From Cyathus striatus (Eukaryota; Basidiomycota; Agaricomycetes; Agaricales; Nidulariaceae), in contig JAOVFP010000018.1 in NCBI GenBank assembly GCA_025738555.1, forward strand, positions 124,001 through 188,000: a stretch of 64,000 bases of DNA, read 5' to 3'. Below, in pieces: positions 54,460-64,000 of this stretch. The position numbers were made by a program, and so were the translations under genes. The first letter of the stretch is position 1. The number at the start of each line of letters is the position of its first letter. The notes below the pieces were generated by a model. It did no database searches, was not told the origin of the DNA, and saw only the letters and a program-made list of their open reading frames with translations.

Positions 54460-56150
54460 CCAATGGGTGTCGCGCTATTGAATTCTAGCCCACTATTCAA
54501 GTGGGAAAAGGTGAGTTGATTGACATTCTAGTTCATACACAAGTAACTTTATCCTTGAATAGGCTAGGAGTACCGAAGCCTATCATTTTCAAAACCCACA
54601 TGAGTACGAATATCATCCTCTCTCTCGGATCTCCGTTCATCTGCTAATTTTTATCATGTAGTAGTAGCAGCTCATATTGCTCAAGTTTGCTTCCATTTGG
54701 AGAGGGGCTGTAGGAAATAGAGGCTTGAGGTTGGTCACTTTGACTCGGAGTTTGGTAGTACTGTAGACTTTCGACCAACTGTTCAGTCACGCATCACACA
54801 ACGCTTTGAACTTGAACAGATGTCTCATTAATCACGCATCACAGAGCAATTTGAACAGTGGTATATCTGATTTGAATAGAGGTTAGGGTCTATTTTTCGG
54901 CAGCTCGCTTCGCTCGCAAAATTCTCACGAACAGATATTCCATTCGTCACGCATCACACTGATCCTTGAACAGAGGGTCCAACTGTTCCGGTGATGTGTC
55001 CCCTGTTACTATTCGATTCGCAGATCTAGTCCAAATGCGGTAATTGCTGATGCCGGTGAAACCCGAGAACACGCTGGCTCACTCTCACATTGACAACTGA
55101 TCCAAGTGTTTGACATTGGCTTCCCGTTGTTTGGCTGCGCGCCGCCTTGTGCGTGTGAGAGCCCTTGAGGAGCCCCACAGTAAGCATAGCACTAGTAGCA
55201 TCCTAAATGCATGAGTAAATATTCTCAGGTATTTTATTAAAGGCATATATATAGTTAGAGTTATGTAAAATTAAAATAAATTGAATAAAAATGCGATATT
55301 AGATGCAGACCAGTGCCAGTTTTAACTGTGTTCACTATACTGTATACCAGTAAGCACGAAGTTTTTAGTCTCATTTAATTAATATCCAATTATTTTTGAA
55401 TATAGCACACTAGCTTAAAGAAATATTAAATCGTAGTGTATACTAATCCTATGTAGATCAATTAACATTGGAAGTTGTGCAACTTGCATCATGATTCATA
55501 ACACCAAATATCAAATGAAATTATATAATAGTGGAAGTACAGTGTTTTTACGACTCTTTAAATAGTAGTGTAATGCTAACCACTGGATAGGATTTGCAAA
55601 TCAGAAAGAATATCAGTGGCCCGAAAGGTTAGAGATGATATACTTCCAATACTAAATAATACTAACAGATGTATGAAAATTAACACGATAGCATGTAAAG
55701 GTGAAGGTGAGCCTGGCACCGAAACAAAGAAATAAAAATTAATGAGAGTCGGTCGAACTCCATTTGGCCTGTGGTGTCCTTAGGTGTCTAGAAAGGGGGA
55801 TTAGTGAGTTAAAATAAAATAAGAACGTAACCATAGTCCGCAACGCAAATACGACGAGAGAGAGATAGAAAATCAAAGAATAATGAGATAACATGCTTCA
55901 AGACTAACCTTGAGTGGGTCAAACTTTCACTGAGTTGGGAGGGAGTAGATACATGCCAGTTTTTAAAGAAAATTAGAATAAAGAAATCGCCTAATGAGGA
56001 ATGGTTGAACAAAATGGAAATTAAAGATGTAGAAGTCGTATATTATTAGAAGAAAAAAGGAAAGTGTGAAAAATAGAGCATACTGATGAATGGAAAGAAA
56101 AAGTTGAAAAATAAAACTTGGGGGAGGGAGACATGGTAGTGACACAGGCG
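54460..56150. other. Intergenic, no supported gene
   Basis: Short direct repeats CGTCACGCATCACAC followed by GAACAG occur three times between 54785 and 54975. The stretch 55200-56150 is AT-rich with only short frames. Confidence 0.4.
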
Positions 56151-56159
56151 TCAGTAACA

Positions 56160-56395
56160 TCATTTTGCTATATCCAGCGGAGCTTGGTAGTGCGCGATAC
56201 CGACTTTCTTGCGTTCTTGCATAACTGCGGCATTCGTGACGATATAACAGCGTTGGCGATGGAAGAAATTCAACGGAGATAGTGAAATGAGCGCGAATAA
56301 AATGCGAGTAACGCGAACAAACACGTCAACGCGCATACAAGTTAAAATATTGATTTTTGTAGTGCAAGCGAAACGCCTATTCTACAAGCACACCA
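56160..56395 (+). repeat. Dispersed repeat ending in a GCAAGCG/CGCCTAT hairpin, copy 1
   Basis: It shares GGAGCTTGGTAGTGCGCGAT with 57618 and ends TTTGTAGTGCAAGCGAAACG followed by CCTATTCTACAA, a partly decayed hairpin. The segment between the two shared ends is about 200 bp and non-coding. Confidence 0.6.
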
Positions 56396-56399
56396 AAAT

Positions 56400-57460
56400 C
56401 ACCAAAGAATGGAGACTAAAACATACATAACCGAGCAGTGGTTCCATGACAAAAGAATATGTGTGACAGAAAGAAATAACGGGATAATAACAACATAAAC
56501 TTAAATAATATAACTGACGCAGGGCCACAAACTTACATTAGTAATACTTAAGTACCAATAATAGTGTCTAACCGCGCAAATTGGCTCATGGAATGGTGAA
56601 TAAACGCCCAGCTAGGCATGCGGGCTGACAGCGAAATGAGCCGTGAGAATACACATATCCCTGAGAGATCCAATCGGATAGTAACAGGGGACTACAAACT
56701 CAACTGTTCATCGTCGTCACAGCGTAATTTGATGATCAGTTGGTCAAAAGGGTGCAGTAGTACCATGCATGTAGAATATATGTAATCAAATATAATGTTT
56801 TTCAATGTTATCTCTCCTTGAAATAAAAGTACACCTACATTAGCAAATCATATGATTGTTATGCTTGTCCTCGAAGATGATTATGTGCTCATAATTGTGG
56901 TCCAATCTCATGTCTCTCTCATCTTGTTGGCATTATGTTATGATCCCCTCATGATTGTCTATAATATGTATGAAGGTGCACAAAGCTACCGTACAAATGA
57001 CGAAATTTGGTGCGGCCACACATGGCTGCATCCTGCAGCATCATATGGCTGTAAGGTAATGTCAACATATACCACTTATGGCAAATTATACTGTATGATG
57101 CGGTCGCACAATATTCTCCAGAATTTAGTGATGGTATCTATTTCGGGGCACAATAGCAACTTTGGCGTTGTTTATACCTGGTGCACTGGTGGTTTACGGT
57201 TTTCAAAGACGGTAGGAATAGCCTTTCCTTGTGAGAGAACTCGTGGTTGTGGGCAAGGGTATCTGTAGGACATTCATGGTGCCAGGGAGGTGGAAGAGCG
57301 GGCGGATGGCAGATCATGGCACTGAGCAACAGAGAAAGAACTGTAAAACCACGTCGGTGTGTTTGTACCAGAAGGTGTCAGCCAAATACCTCGGTATTCT
57401 CGGCTTTTATTGTGTTTACACGCCAAGTTGTTTGTACACCGGGAGATGCTTCCAAGTTCC
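56400..57460. other. Intergenic; unidentified frame at 56852-57268
   Basis: The 138-codon plus-strand frame (DEIWCGHTWLHPAASYGCKV) has no recognised domain, overlaps other open frames and may be chance. Confidence 0.3.
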
Positions 57461-57465
57461 GAGTG

Positions 57466-57595
57466 GCAGTGCAACGTGCCTTTCGCTTATCTTTATCCTT
57501 CTTTATCTCGTTGGCGCTTGTGGGCGCTTTTTAGGCATAGGCTATATACGTCCACGCACATTTCTTTCGGCCATTTCTCTACGCTCGAGGCGTTC
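57466..57595. repeat. Direct repeat flanking 7TM copy 3, left copy
   Basis: GTGCCTTTCGCTTATCTTTA, then TCCTTCTTTATCTCGTTGGC and GCTTTTTAGGCATAG, recurs at 59790-59905 in the same orientation with a few differences. Confidence 0.75.
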
Positions 57596-57614
57596 AGTAA
57601 ACTATATTTCAGTA

Positions 57615-57845
57615 TTTATTGGAGCTTGGTAGTGCGCAATACCGACGATCTTGAGTTACTGTTGAGTAATTGTGGCGATGCAGGAGTGTCGGCATTGGAG
57701 GGAGACAGTGAGCGAACGCACGAACAGCGTGTCGATGCACGCATCAGCTGATGACATAATTTAAATAACGCTTGCGTGCTTATGATAACGAAATTAGTAA
57801 AATCTTCAGCTTTGTAGTGCAGGCGAAACGCCTGCTCTACACTAT
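57615..57845 (+). repeat. Dispersed repeat ending in a GCAGGCG/CGCCTGC hairpin, copy 2
   Basis: It begins GGAGCTTGGTAGTGCGCAAT and ends GTAGTGCAGGCGAAACGCCT then GCTCTAC, a 12-bp stem with one T-T mismatch and an AAA loop. It sits between the left direct repeat and the 3' end of 7TM copy 3. Confidence 0.65.
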
Positions 57846-57973
57846 CAATTTAAGTACCTCTCGAGAAATCGGAATCGAAGCCACGACTCTCATAAGGTTT
57901 ATCCTATGTTTTATTGGTAATAACACAAGAATGAGCCGTAAAGGGTTTCTCTTTATAGCGGGATACGTGTCAC

Positions 57974-59138
57974 TTAGTTATCATTTGATATGTTGTCAAT
58001 CCGGGATCTAGCTATGAACTGCGAAATTGTATGCGCCTCATTGGCCTTTCCTTGCATGACTCTATAGATCACAGTAATTGGAGCTAGAACCTTGTATAGA
58101 ACAGTATGATAAGGTCTCAGAAATAATACTAATGAGATATCAGTATCTTCACCTGCATCTGCCCAATAAGTTGATATGTTATCATGAAGCTTCCCTCGAA
58201 TACGCTAGGATTTCTATTTTCAGCTCCCATTAGCCACATTTGGGATATTACGAGGACCGCTTGTGATTCGATCAGCATTGATGCTATGCTGATATATTCA
58301 TGTCCATAACTACCGCCCAGCGCCTTTCGAATCCTATACCGGTAAAGAACTAGCCGTCCCACAATTAATATCGTGAGCATCAGGTTTTGACCCATTGTAA
58401 TTCCTTCGAATATGTAAATGAAGAGAAATTCGTAACCGGACGCGATTATCCATCCTCGCGAGAGCCTGTCAAGCGCGAAGCCTCCCATCACTAGAAGTTA
58501 TAATACGTCGTTCAGAATTTAATTTAAGCGACAACATTTTATCGCACTTACCAATCAAGGATATTTGAACTAGAATTGATAATGTTAACATGCTCCACTT
58601 TACCAGCTTGGCGTCGTGATATACTGCAAAAAAACGCCACATCTTTGAAGTATGTTACTCAACGAGTACAGCAACTATCTCCAATGAAATAACACACCAG
58701 CAATACGTCCGCTGACCATGATGTTAACATGAAGCAAGCATTTCCCAACCAACCGGTTCCTCCAGGTAATCCATAGTAACGGTCTAATAGATAGCTATAT
58801 GCACTATCTAAGTATCCAGGAGGCACGTTAAGAGTGCAAGTTAAGGAAAGTAATGCTGCACTAGTCCGAATATCTGCCACAATTTCAAGCGTGCTGAGAA
58901 TGAATGCCATGGCAGTGTAAAGCGAAAGAATCCTCTGTAGTACGGTGAGACTGTTTTTACTTTTTGAGTGGGTCCTGATGATACGGATGTACCATATTGA
59001 AACGATTACAATTGCACCGTATAAACCACAGGCGACAAAAGTTCCATAAATCCATGGTTTAATTGACTTGTTGATAAGTGTGGTGTTATAAAAGTCTAGA
59101 CACCGCTCGCCCTCGTCCATAATTGTCGGAGAGCTCAT
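57974..59138 (-). CDS. Seven-transmembrane membrane protein, copy 3 (intact, 328 aa)
   Basis: Four exons (59138-58698, 58642-58552, 58490-58153, 58090-57974) join in phase to 328 residues with no stop. It starts MSSPTIMDEGERCLDFYNTT. Membrane spans include PWIYGTFVACGLYGAIVIVS, RILSLYTAMAFILSTLEIVA, GNACFMLTSWSADVLL, WSMLTLSILVQISLI, FLFIYIFEGITMGQNLMLTI and an ITYQLIGQMQVLAPITVIYR ending. The exon 1/exon 2 junction falls before MWRFF, as in copies 1 and 2. The 91-nt second exon has the same length as in copy 2, but one intron present in copies 1 and 2 is absent. It lacks the extra loop before the last span. It is the most diverged of the three. Function is unknown. Confidence 0.75.
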
Positions 59139-59144
59139 TATGAA

Positions 59145-60920
59145 GGATTAATTAAGTATGGTCTAGCTTACAGCTACATTCTTTTAAGAGTATGAGTTAG
59201 CGCCAGGAAATAGCACCTGGGCGATCATGAGTTGACAGCCACCGCTTTGATCAACTTCCATAGAACAACAATGAATTCAAAAATACTACTAGAGCGGAAC
59301 AGCAAATGATTCGCTGCTTCAAAGAGATTGGTGAAGCCTATCCATGTAAATTTTTTTACTGCATATGGCATGCCGATGTAAGAAAATTTGCGCGGATATA
59401 TCTCGGAACATGAAACTAACATAGCCAATATCTCATATACAGCAATAGACAAATCAGCATCCTGAAAATTCACTATATTGGACCGATAAAGAATATTGAA
59501 CAGCCCATGATTGATAAAGAGCTATATATAAGACGTCTTCCACGACACGAACATCACGCCCAAAATCTGTGGCTTATATGGATCTGACGAGAACCTCGGA
59601 TTCCTCGTTTCAGCTATCTTTTGCTGTATTCGAAGACTCATGATATGGCCACCAGGAGAACGTGAGAGTCAATTTAAAGGTCGCTCCGATCGCTACGCAA
59701 GCGACTCGCGAAGCTATTGGCATATGACAGAGAACAGTTGATATCAGGTAGCACTAGAGGTATATATTTGAGAGCCTGCGTACAAGTCAAGCTGTAGGGT
59801 GCCTTTCGCTTATCTTTATCCTTCTTTATCTCGTTGGCGCTTGTGGAGCTTTTAGGCATAGGAGACGTCCACGCGCAATCCTTTTGGTCATTTCTCTAGA
59901 TGGCCGGCTGTCTCCGGGTGTACCTCGCTACTCGGGCTCCGCCGCCCTCCTCTCCCTCATGCTAGCTAGGAGCACGTCTCCCTTGCCCCCCAGCTACCCG
60001 TGAAACCTAGATAACACGCGGAGTGCGTCTACATGATGATGATAAGTATATGAATAATAAATAGATATAAGTGTTACAGTGCCAGCAGCCGCAGTGACAG
60101 CGTCGGAAGGGGAAGGTACTACGTCCCCATGAAGCGACCTTAGCGTGCTATGTAAGGAGGTTAAAGCGACACAATGGAAGTATATCATGCATCAGGGTAG
60201 CTCGATAGGAGTAGTGGAGGGATGAATTGGTATTTTCCTTAAGTAATCTTGGAGTCGCGAGGAACAGGAGAAAGGAGGAAACTGCAATCCATGCGAACTC
60301 GAAGAATATTAGGATGGTTTCTGTCGTGCATTCTCCTGCAACTTCTACAACCCACAGCACCATTTCTCACATCAGCTACCCAACACATTATGATTTTCAA
60401 ATTCAGGTTCTACCTAAGCCTGTTCTAGCGTACTCAAGGCTTCACTCGCACCTATCCATCCTTACATCCTTACGCAGTGCACACCTCTCAACCTCTCCCA
60501 TCGCACCTTTCTCTAGTCATCCATCTGACCTTGATCTGACCCGTTGGATGAGTATGTCACGGTGTGGATTCATATGCCAGTGCTCGTTCATTTCCTGAAG
60601 CACTTTAGACACGGCACATGATAGTTTTCGCCATTCTTCCCCGTCCACTGACTACGGATTGAATGTGACTACATACATACCAATACGACATCGAGAAATG
60701 CGTATGCCTTTGGCTTCTGTTTACCTAGTTAGTGCGTATGAGCGCTTAAAACTTTGTGGGTCTCTGGTACTGTTATCAAGCTGTATTCTCTTCGTAACTA
60801 TACTATTGTGTTATAAACAGCAGTATTCCAAGTAATCGTAAATCTCGCTCCAACCTACTAGTAGTCTAGTACATGTTTACGATTTTGCTCAAAATATAAT
60901 ACTAGTTTTGACCAATTGGA
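59145..60920. other. Intergenic; right copy of the direct repeat at 59790-59905
   Basis: A minus-strand frame at 59225-59473 (VYEILAMLVSCSEIYPRKFS, YIGMPYAVKKFTWIGFTNLF) is unidentified. The repeat GTGCCTTTCGCTTATCTTTA matches 57466. From 60000 to 60920 no gene is evident. Confidence 0.4.
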
Positions 60921-60922
60921 GA

Positions 60923-62340
60923 TTAATGGGAACCAGACTTCGGTGGGTACTTAATCCCAGATGAGGGACAAGAACCAGATTTAGGTGCATCTAGGAATAG
61001 AATGTTCATATAAAGTCTTTCCAGAAATATCAGAAAGTGACGTACCAACAGCAACAAACGTTCCATCAATAACAGATCCTTTCAAATTGAAGTACCAGCT
61101 AATTTGGTTCAGGGCACCAGATGAACAATCGAGTGAAGGCGTAACACCCTAAAATATCCCTGGCAATTAGATTCACAAAGAAAAGAACAAAGGTATAGAG
61201 GGGCACTCACCGAAGCCGACTTGAGAGCAGATGTCAACTGCGAGAGAGTAAACGTCTCACTTGAGGAAGGCATAATTCCAGCATCGGAGAGCCAAGTGAA
61301 CGTAGGAAGAGTTTGGAAGAGTTTCACTACTGTTTCGAAGAATGCCACAGCCTGAAGTCGAAGATTAGAACTGGGATCTGTGGAATGGAGATATGGAAGT
61401 ACCTCAGCTCCTTTCACACTTCCGCTGGGGAGACATGCTGGTTCGAGAGTGCTATATCAGGCTGTCAGGTACTGATTCGCATAAAAAAATAAGTGTCAGA
61501 ATACCTCATGCACGTTCCGTGTGTGGACCATTCGTGCTACACATCACGATCAATATCAACCATGTATCATAAACGAGGCTAGTTACCTCCCAGAACTGCT
61601 CGTTATTCCCATTAATGTCGACCCAGTGCTATAAGCAATCTAAGTACAGAAATGTAAGATAGAGAAATCCACTAACGTACCGTATTCATAAATGAAAGTG
61701 TATCAGATGCACCATTATCCGAAAGCAGCTATAGATATTGGTAACTGTCCCTTTAGTTAGAATTATAGTACGACATTGGACTTACAGATGATATTTCGGT
61801 GTATGCTCTTGAGGGATCACAATTCTCCACAAATGTTGTGTCGCAACTACAAGACCTATAAGATGGCTGTAAGGGGCTGATAATGAATTACCTACTTATC
61901 GGGCCATAAGCCTAAGAGCATTGAACGTCAATGACACAGTTTACGCATCGTATAAAAATGAACATACCGTGAATCATCCAGCTATCGGTAGGTCCAGTCG
62001 AAGGATCTGTATCCCAGAACTGAAAATACTTAGTAGGTTAACAATGGCCAACAATCGGCATACAAACCTGTGTTTGAAGTAGCAATCCCTGTCCAAAACA
62101 TCATTAGTACACTAATCAATAGCACAAATGATGATAATGATTTACTCCAGGAGACTCAAAGCAACACAGGTTTGAGACGGAAGACGTATTATGACACGAT
62201 GCAGTTCCTGTGGTCGAGCATCCAGAGCTAATAAGCGTATCACGACCAAGGAGGCCTGTTACACTAAGAGACTCGGAGAGCGGAGAGGCAAGTGCTTGCG
62301 TCAGTGATACAAAGACAATCGCAGTAGCTGGGAGGAACAT
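60923..62340 (-). CDS. Secreted ribonuclease T2, intact, 278 aa in 12 exons
   Basis: This is an RNase T2 family endoribonuclease that cleaves single-stranded RNA through a 2',3'-cyclic phosphate; fungal members are secreted or vacuolar. Exons: 62340-62146, 62088-62068, 62019-61968, 61911-61896, 61855-61786, 61728-61681, 61628-61587, 61536-61505, 61451-61403, 61351-61211, 61148-61046, 60990-60923; the total of 837 nt is in phase throughout. A signal peptide (MFLPATAIVFVSLTQALA) is followed by CSTTGTASCHNTSS..CC. The two catalytic segments are present: DSWMIHGLWPD (CAS I) and FWEHEWSTHGTC (CAS II), with the His, Glu and His in place. The end reads DAPKSGSCPSSGIKYPPKSG. No nonsense or frameshift was seen. 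It is the best-preserved gene in the window. A T2 RNase of this type has about 240-290 residues before any C-terminal extension, which fits. Confidence 0.9.
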
Positions 62341-62344
62341 GGTA

Positions 62345-64000
62345 AATGAATGTTCAAGTGAACTCGAGGCGACTGCACAGTGGAAGGATTTGCGTTGCTT
62401 AATTCCACCTTTTCAAGGAAGGGGCCACAACCAACAACGTGTACGAAGAACGCGCGTGCTTTTAATTAATGAGAGAAATAATACGCCAAGAATGGCGTTC
62501 AAACCGCACATTTAATCATTTCCTGCGCCTACGGTGTTCCTAAACCGCATGCCTCCCTCTTTCAAGTTTCGGCTCAAGGCTAAGCGACAGGGTGTCACGC
62601 GTCATCAATCATTGGGCAATCTGAAGTTATCACCTTGAAGTTAGAAGGTGGAATTAATTGTAGATATTCTAGACACTCTTTCTACTTGCTTTCTTTAAGG
62701 AAGTGGAGATATGTGCATAATATATATACATACTACTTAACTTACAAGTACGTATATGTAAATACATGCTACTATAATTATAAGCTCCTAACAATACATC
62801 CTACCAATATACTCCCCTTCGTCTCATATTTCCTTCCGTTTACGACACCTCCACCACCATCCGGCTCATATGGGGTGTACCACCTCGTCTGACCTCAACC
62901 TACCACACTGACCTGCACGTATATCCTGCTACCATGTCACCACCTTATCACCTCGTCCCCACTACCAACCAATCAAAACCCCTACCATTACAACCACCCC
63001 AACGCTCGTGCTCATCACAACCACCATTCCCTACTAGCTTGTGGGTGGTTCAATAATGAAGCAAAGAGGGAGTGGATGGAACAATGGACTTAGCGAAGAC
63101 AGCACGGAGTCGCTTGGTGTTGATGTGGACGAGAAGGGAGTCGAGATGAGAGCGTGGTTCTATTTAGTGTTGAACCTTGGTTGAATCTGCGCGCATGATA
63201 GGTTTTTATTCGAGAGGAAGGCTGAGACGTGAATATGAACACTTAGCTTAAAAGAGTCGTCGGGGTAGAGTGTGTCTTGAGCTTGATGTCGGAAAGCGGT
63301 GTGCCGGCGATGCATGGTGGTGGTGGAAGAGAAAGGGCACAATGCGATCCCTGGGAAACTGGGGCGTGTTGATTGCTCTCGAGTATCACATGATATTATT
63401 TGATATTGTTGGATTGGTCCATGGGCTACGGCTCAATGGGAGCCTGGAGGTATGAAGAATGGAGAAACAATATTTTCAGCTTGTATTTCGCGAAAATGCA
63501 TGTATCTAGTACAAGAATAAAAAATTTAGATATGTGCACACATGATTTCCTACTGAAAATTGGAAATTAGAAGGATTCCAGTCCCAGCACTATAACAAGT
63601 CTTGTTTAAGCCTGGATATCACTATTTTACTGCTATAGCCGTGTTCTCTATCATTTTACGTTCATACTGGATAGCATATCATTTTATTTGTGCCTCTTTA
63701 AATCTTACAGCAGACAATTGACGACTTCCTGTTGTTGTCAAGTCGTGTTCTCCCATTCCCACTTAGTTCCCACGCATTATCAATTGATTACGTAATCTAA
63801 TGTGAAGGGGTGTGGCGGTCCATCAGGTCATTTGGTCGCCTAAGGAGGAAGTCGAAAACACGAAGCATACGGTTCCGGTACACGATATGCGCCACTTCTT
63901 CTCGGTAGCGCTACTCTTCGGAGACATATCCGGCGCCATCTTTTGCTATTCGCACGCGCTACTTTTGTATGCTCTGCGCCTAGTGTAGGGGGCAAAACCT
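62345..64000. other. Intergenic to the window end, no supported gene
   Basis: Upstream of the RNase T2 gene. A pyrimidine-rich stretch with repeated CCACC/ACCACC steps lies at 62820-63030. Short frames on both strands (for example 63270-63455) have no recognisable motif. The RNase promoter should lie at 62341-62700, but no confident element is visible. Confidence 0.4.

Noticed and set aside
56852..57632. Several overlapping plus-strand frames of 95-138 codons
   Set aside because: They overlap in different frames, and part lies in the 57466 direct repeat; no recognisable motif.

Overview
The window looks like nuclear DNA of a basidiomycete fungus, most likely an Agaricomycete. The evidence is genes split by many 45-130 bp GT..AG introns, a chromovirus-type Gypsy element, a tyrosine-recombinase (DIRS/Ngaro-like) retroelement, Tad-like LINE tails, a MULE-type transposase with a GCM-like zinc finger, and seven-transmembrane proteins of a type common in mushrooms. 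I cannot name the species. The region is gene-poor and transposon-rich, and most coding sequence in it is decayed.

Layout. 1-4.5 kb: a large imperfect palindrome with tandem repeats. 4.7-13.0 kb: a decayed reading frame apparently split by a defective minus-strand Gypsy chromovirus, whose gag is itself interrupted by a segment holding a solo LTR. 13-18 kb: palindromic and foldback DNA. 18.3-21.1 kb: a DIRS/Ngaro-like element (reverse transcriptase, RNase H, tyrosine recombinase). 22.1-28.7 kb: a frameshifted 7TM gene, an inverted-repeat-bounded block, a minisatellite and a LINE tail. 28.8-33.7 kb: a small hypothetical gene and nested long-TIR elements, one of them hit by a solo LTR. 34.2-40.0 kb: a single ~1,740-residue reading frame over about 12 exons that joins a GCM/WRKY-like zinc finger, a MULE-type transposase, a ubiquitin-specific-protease-like domain, a PHD finger and further C-terminal sequence. 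40-48.5 kb: repeats, LINE debris and tRNA-like repeats. 48.7-53.4 kb: an intact 7TM gene tail-to-tail with a degenerate ABC transporter. 57.5-62.3 kb: another intact 7TM gene and an intact ribonuclease T2.

Only three multi-exon genes appear fully readable: 7TM copies 2 and 3, and RNase T2 (12 exons, 278 residues). Most other coding sequence has nonsense codons, frameshifts or deletions. Several in-frame stops are TGA where relatives would have arginine, consistent with CGA-to-TGA (C-to-T at CpG) decay.

The strongest candidate for something undescribed is the transposase / USP-like protease / PHD fusion at 34.2-40.0 kb. The three 7TM paralogues and the large nested family of long terminal inverted repeats are the next most interesting features. 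All exon models and domain calls are read by eye; no database search was run.
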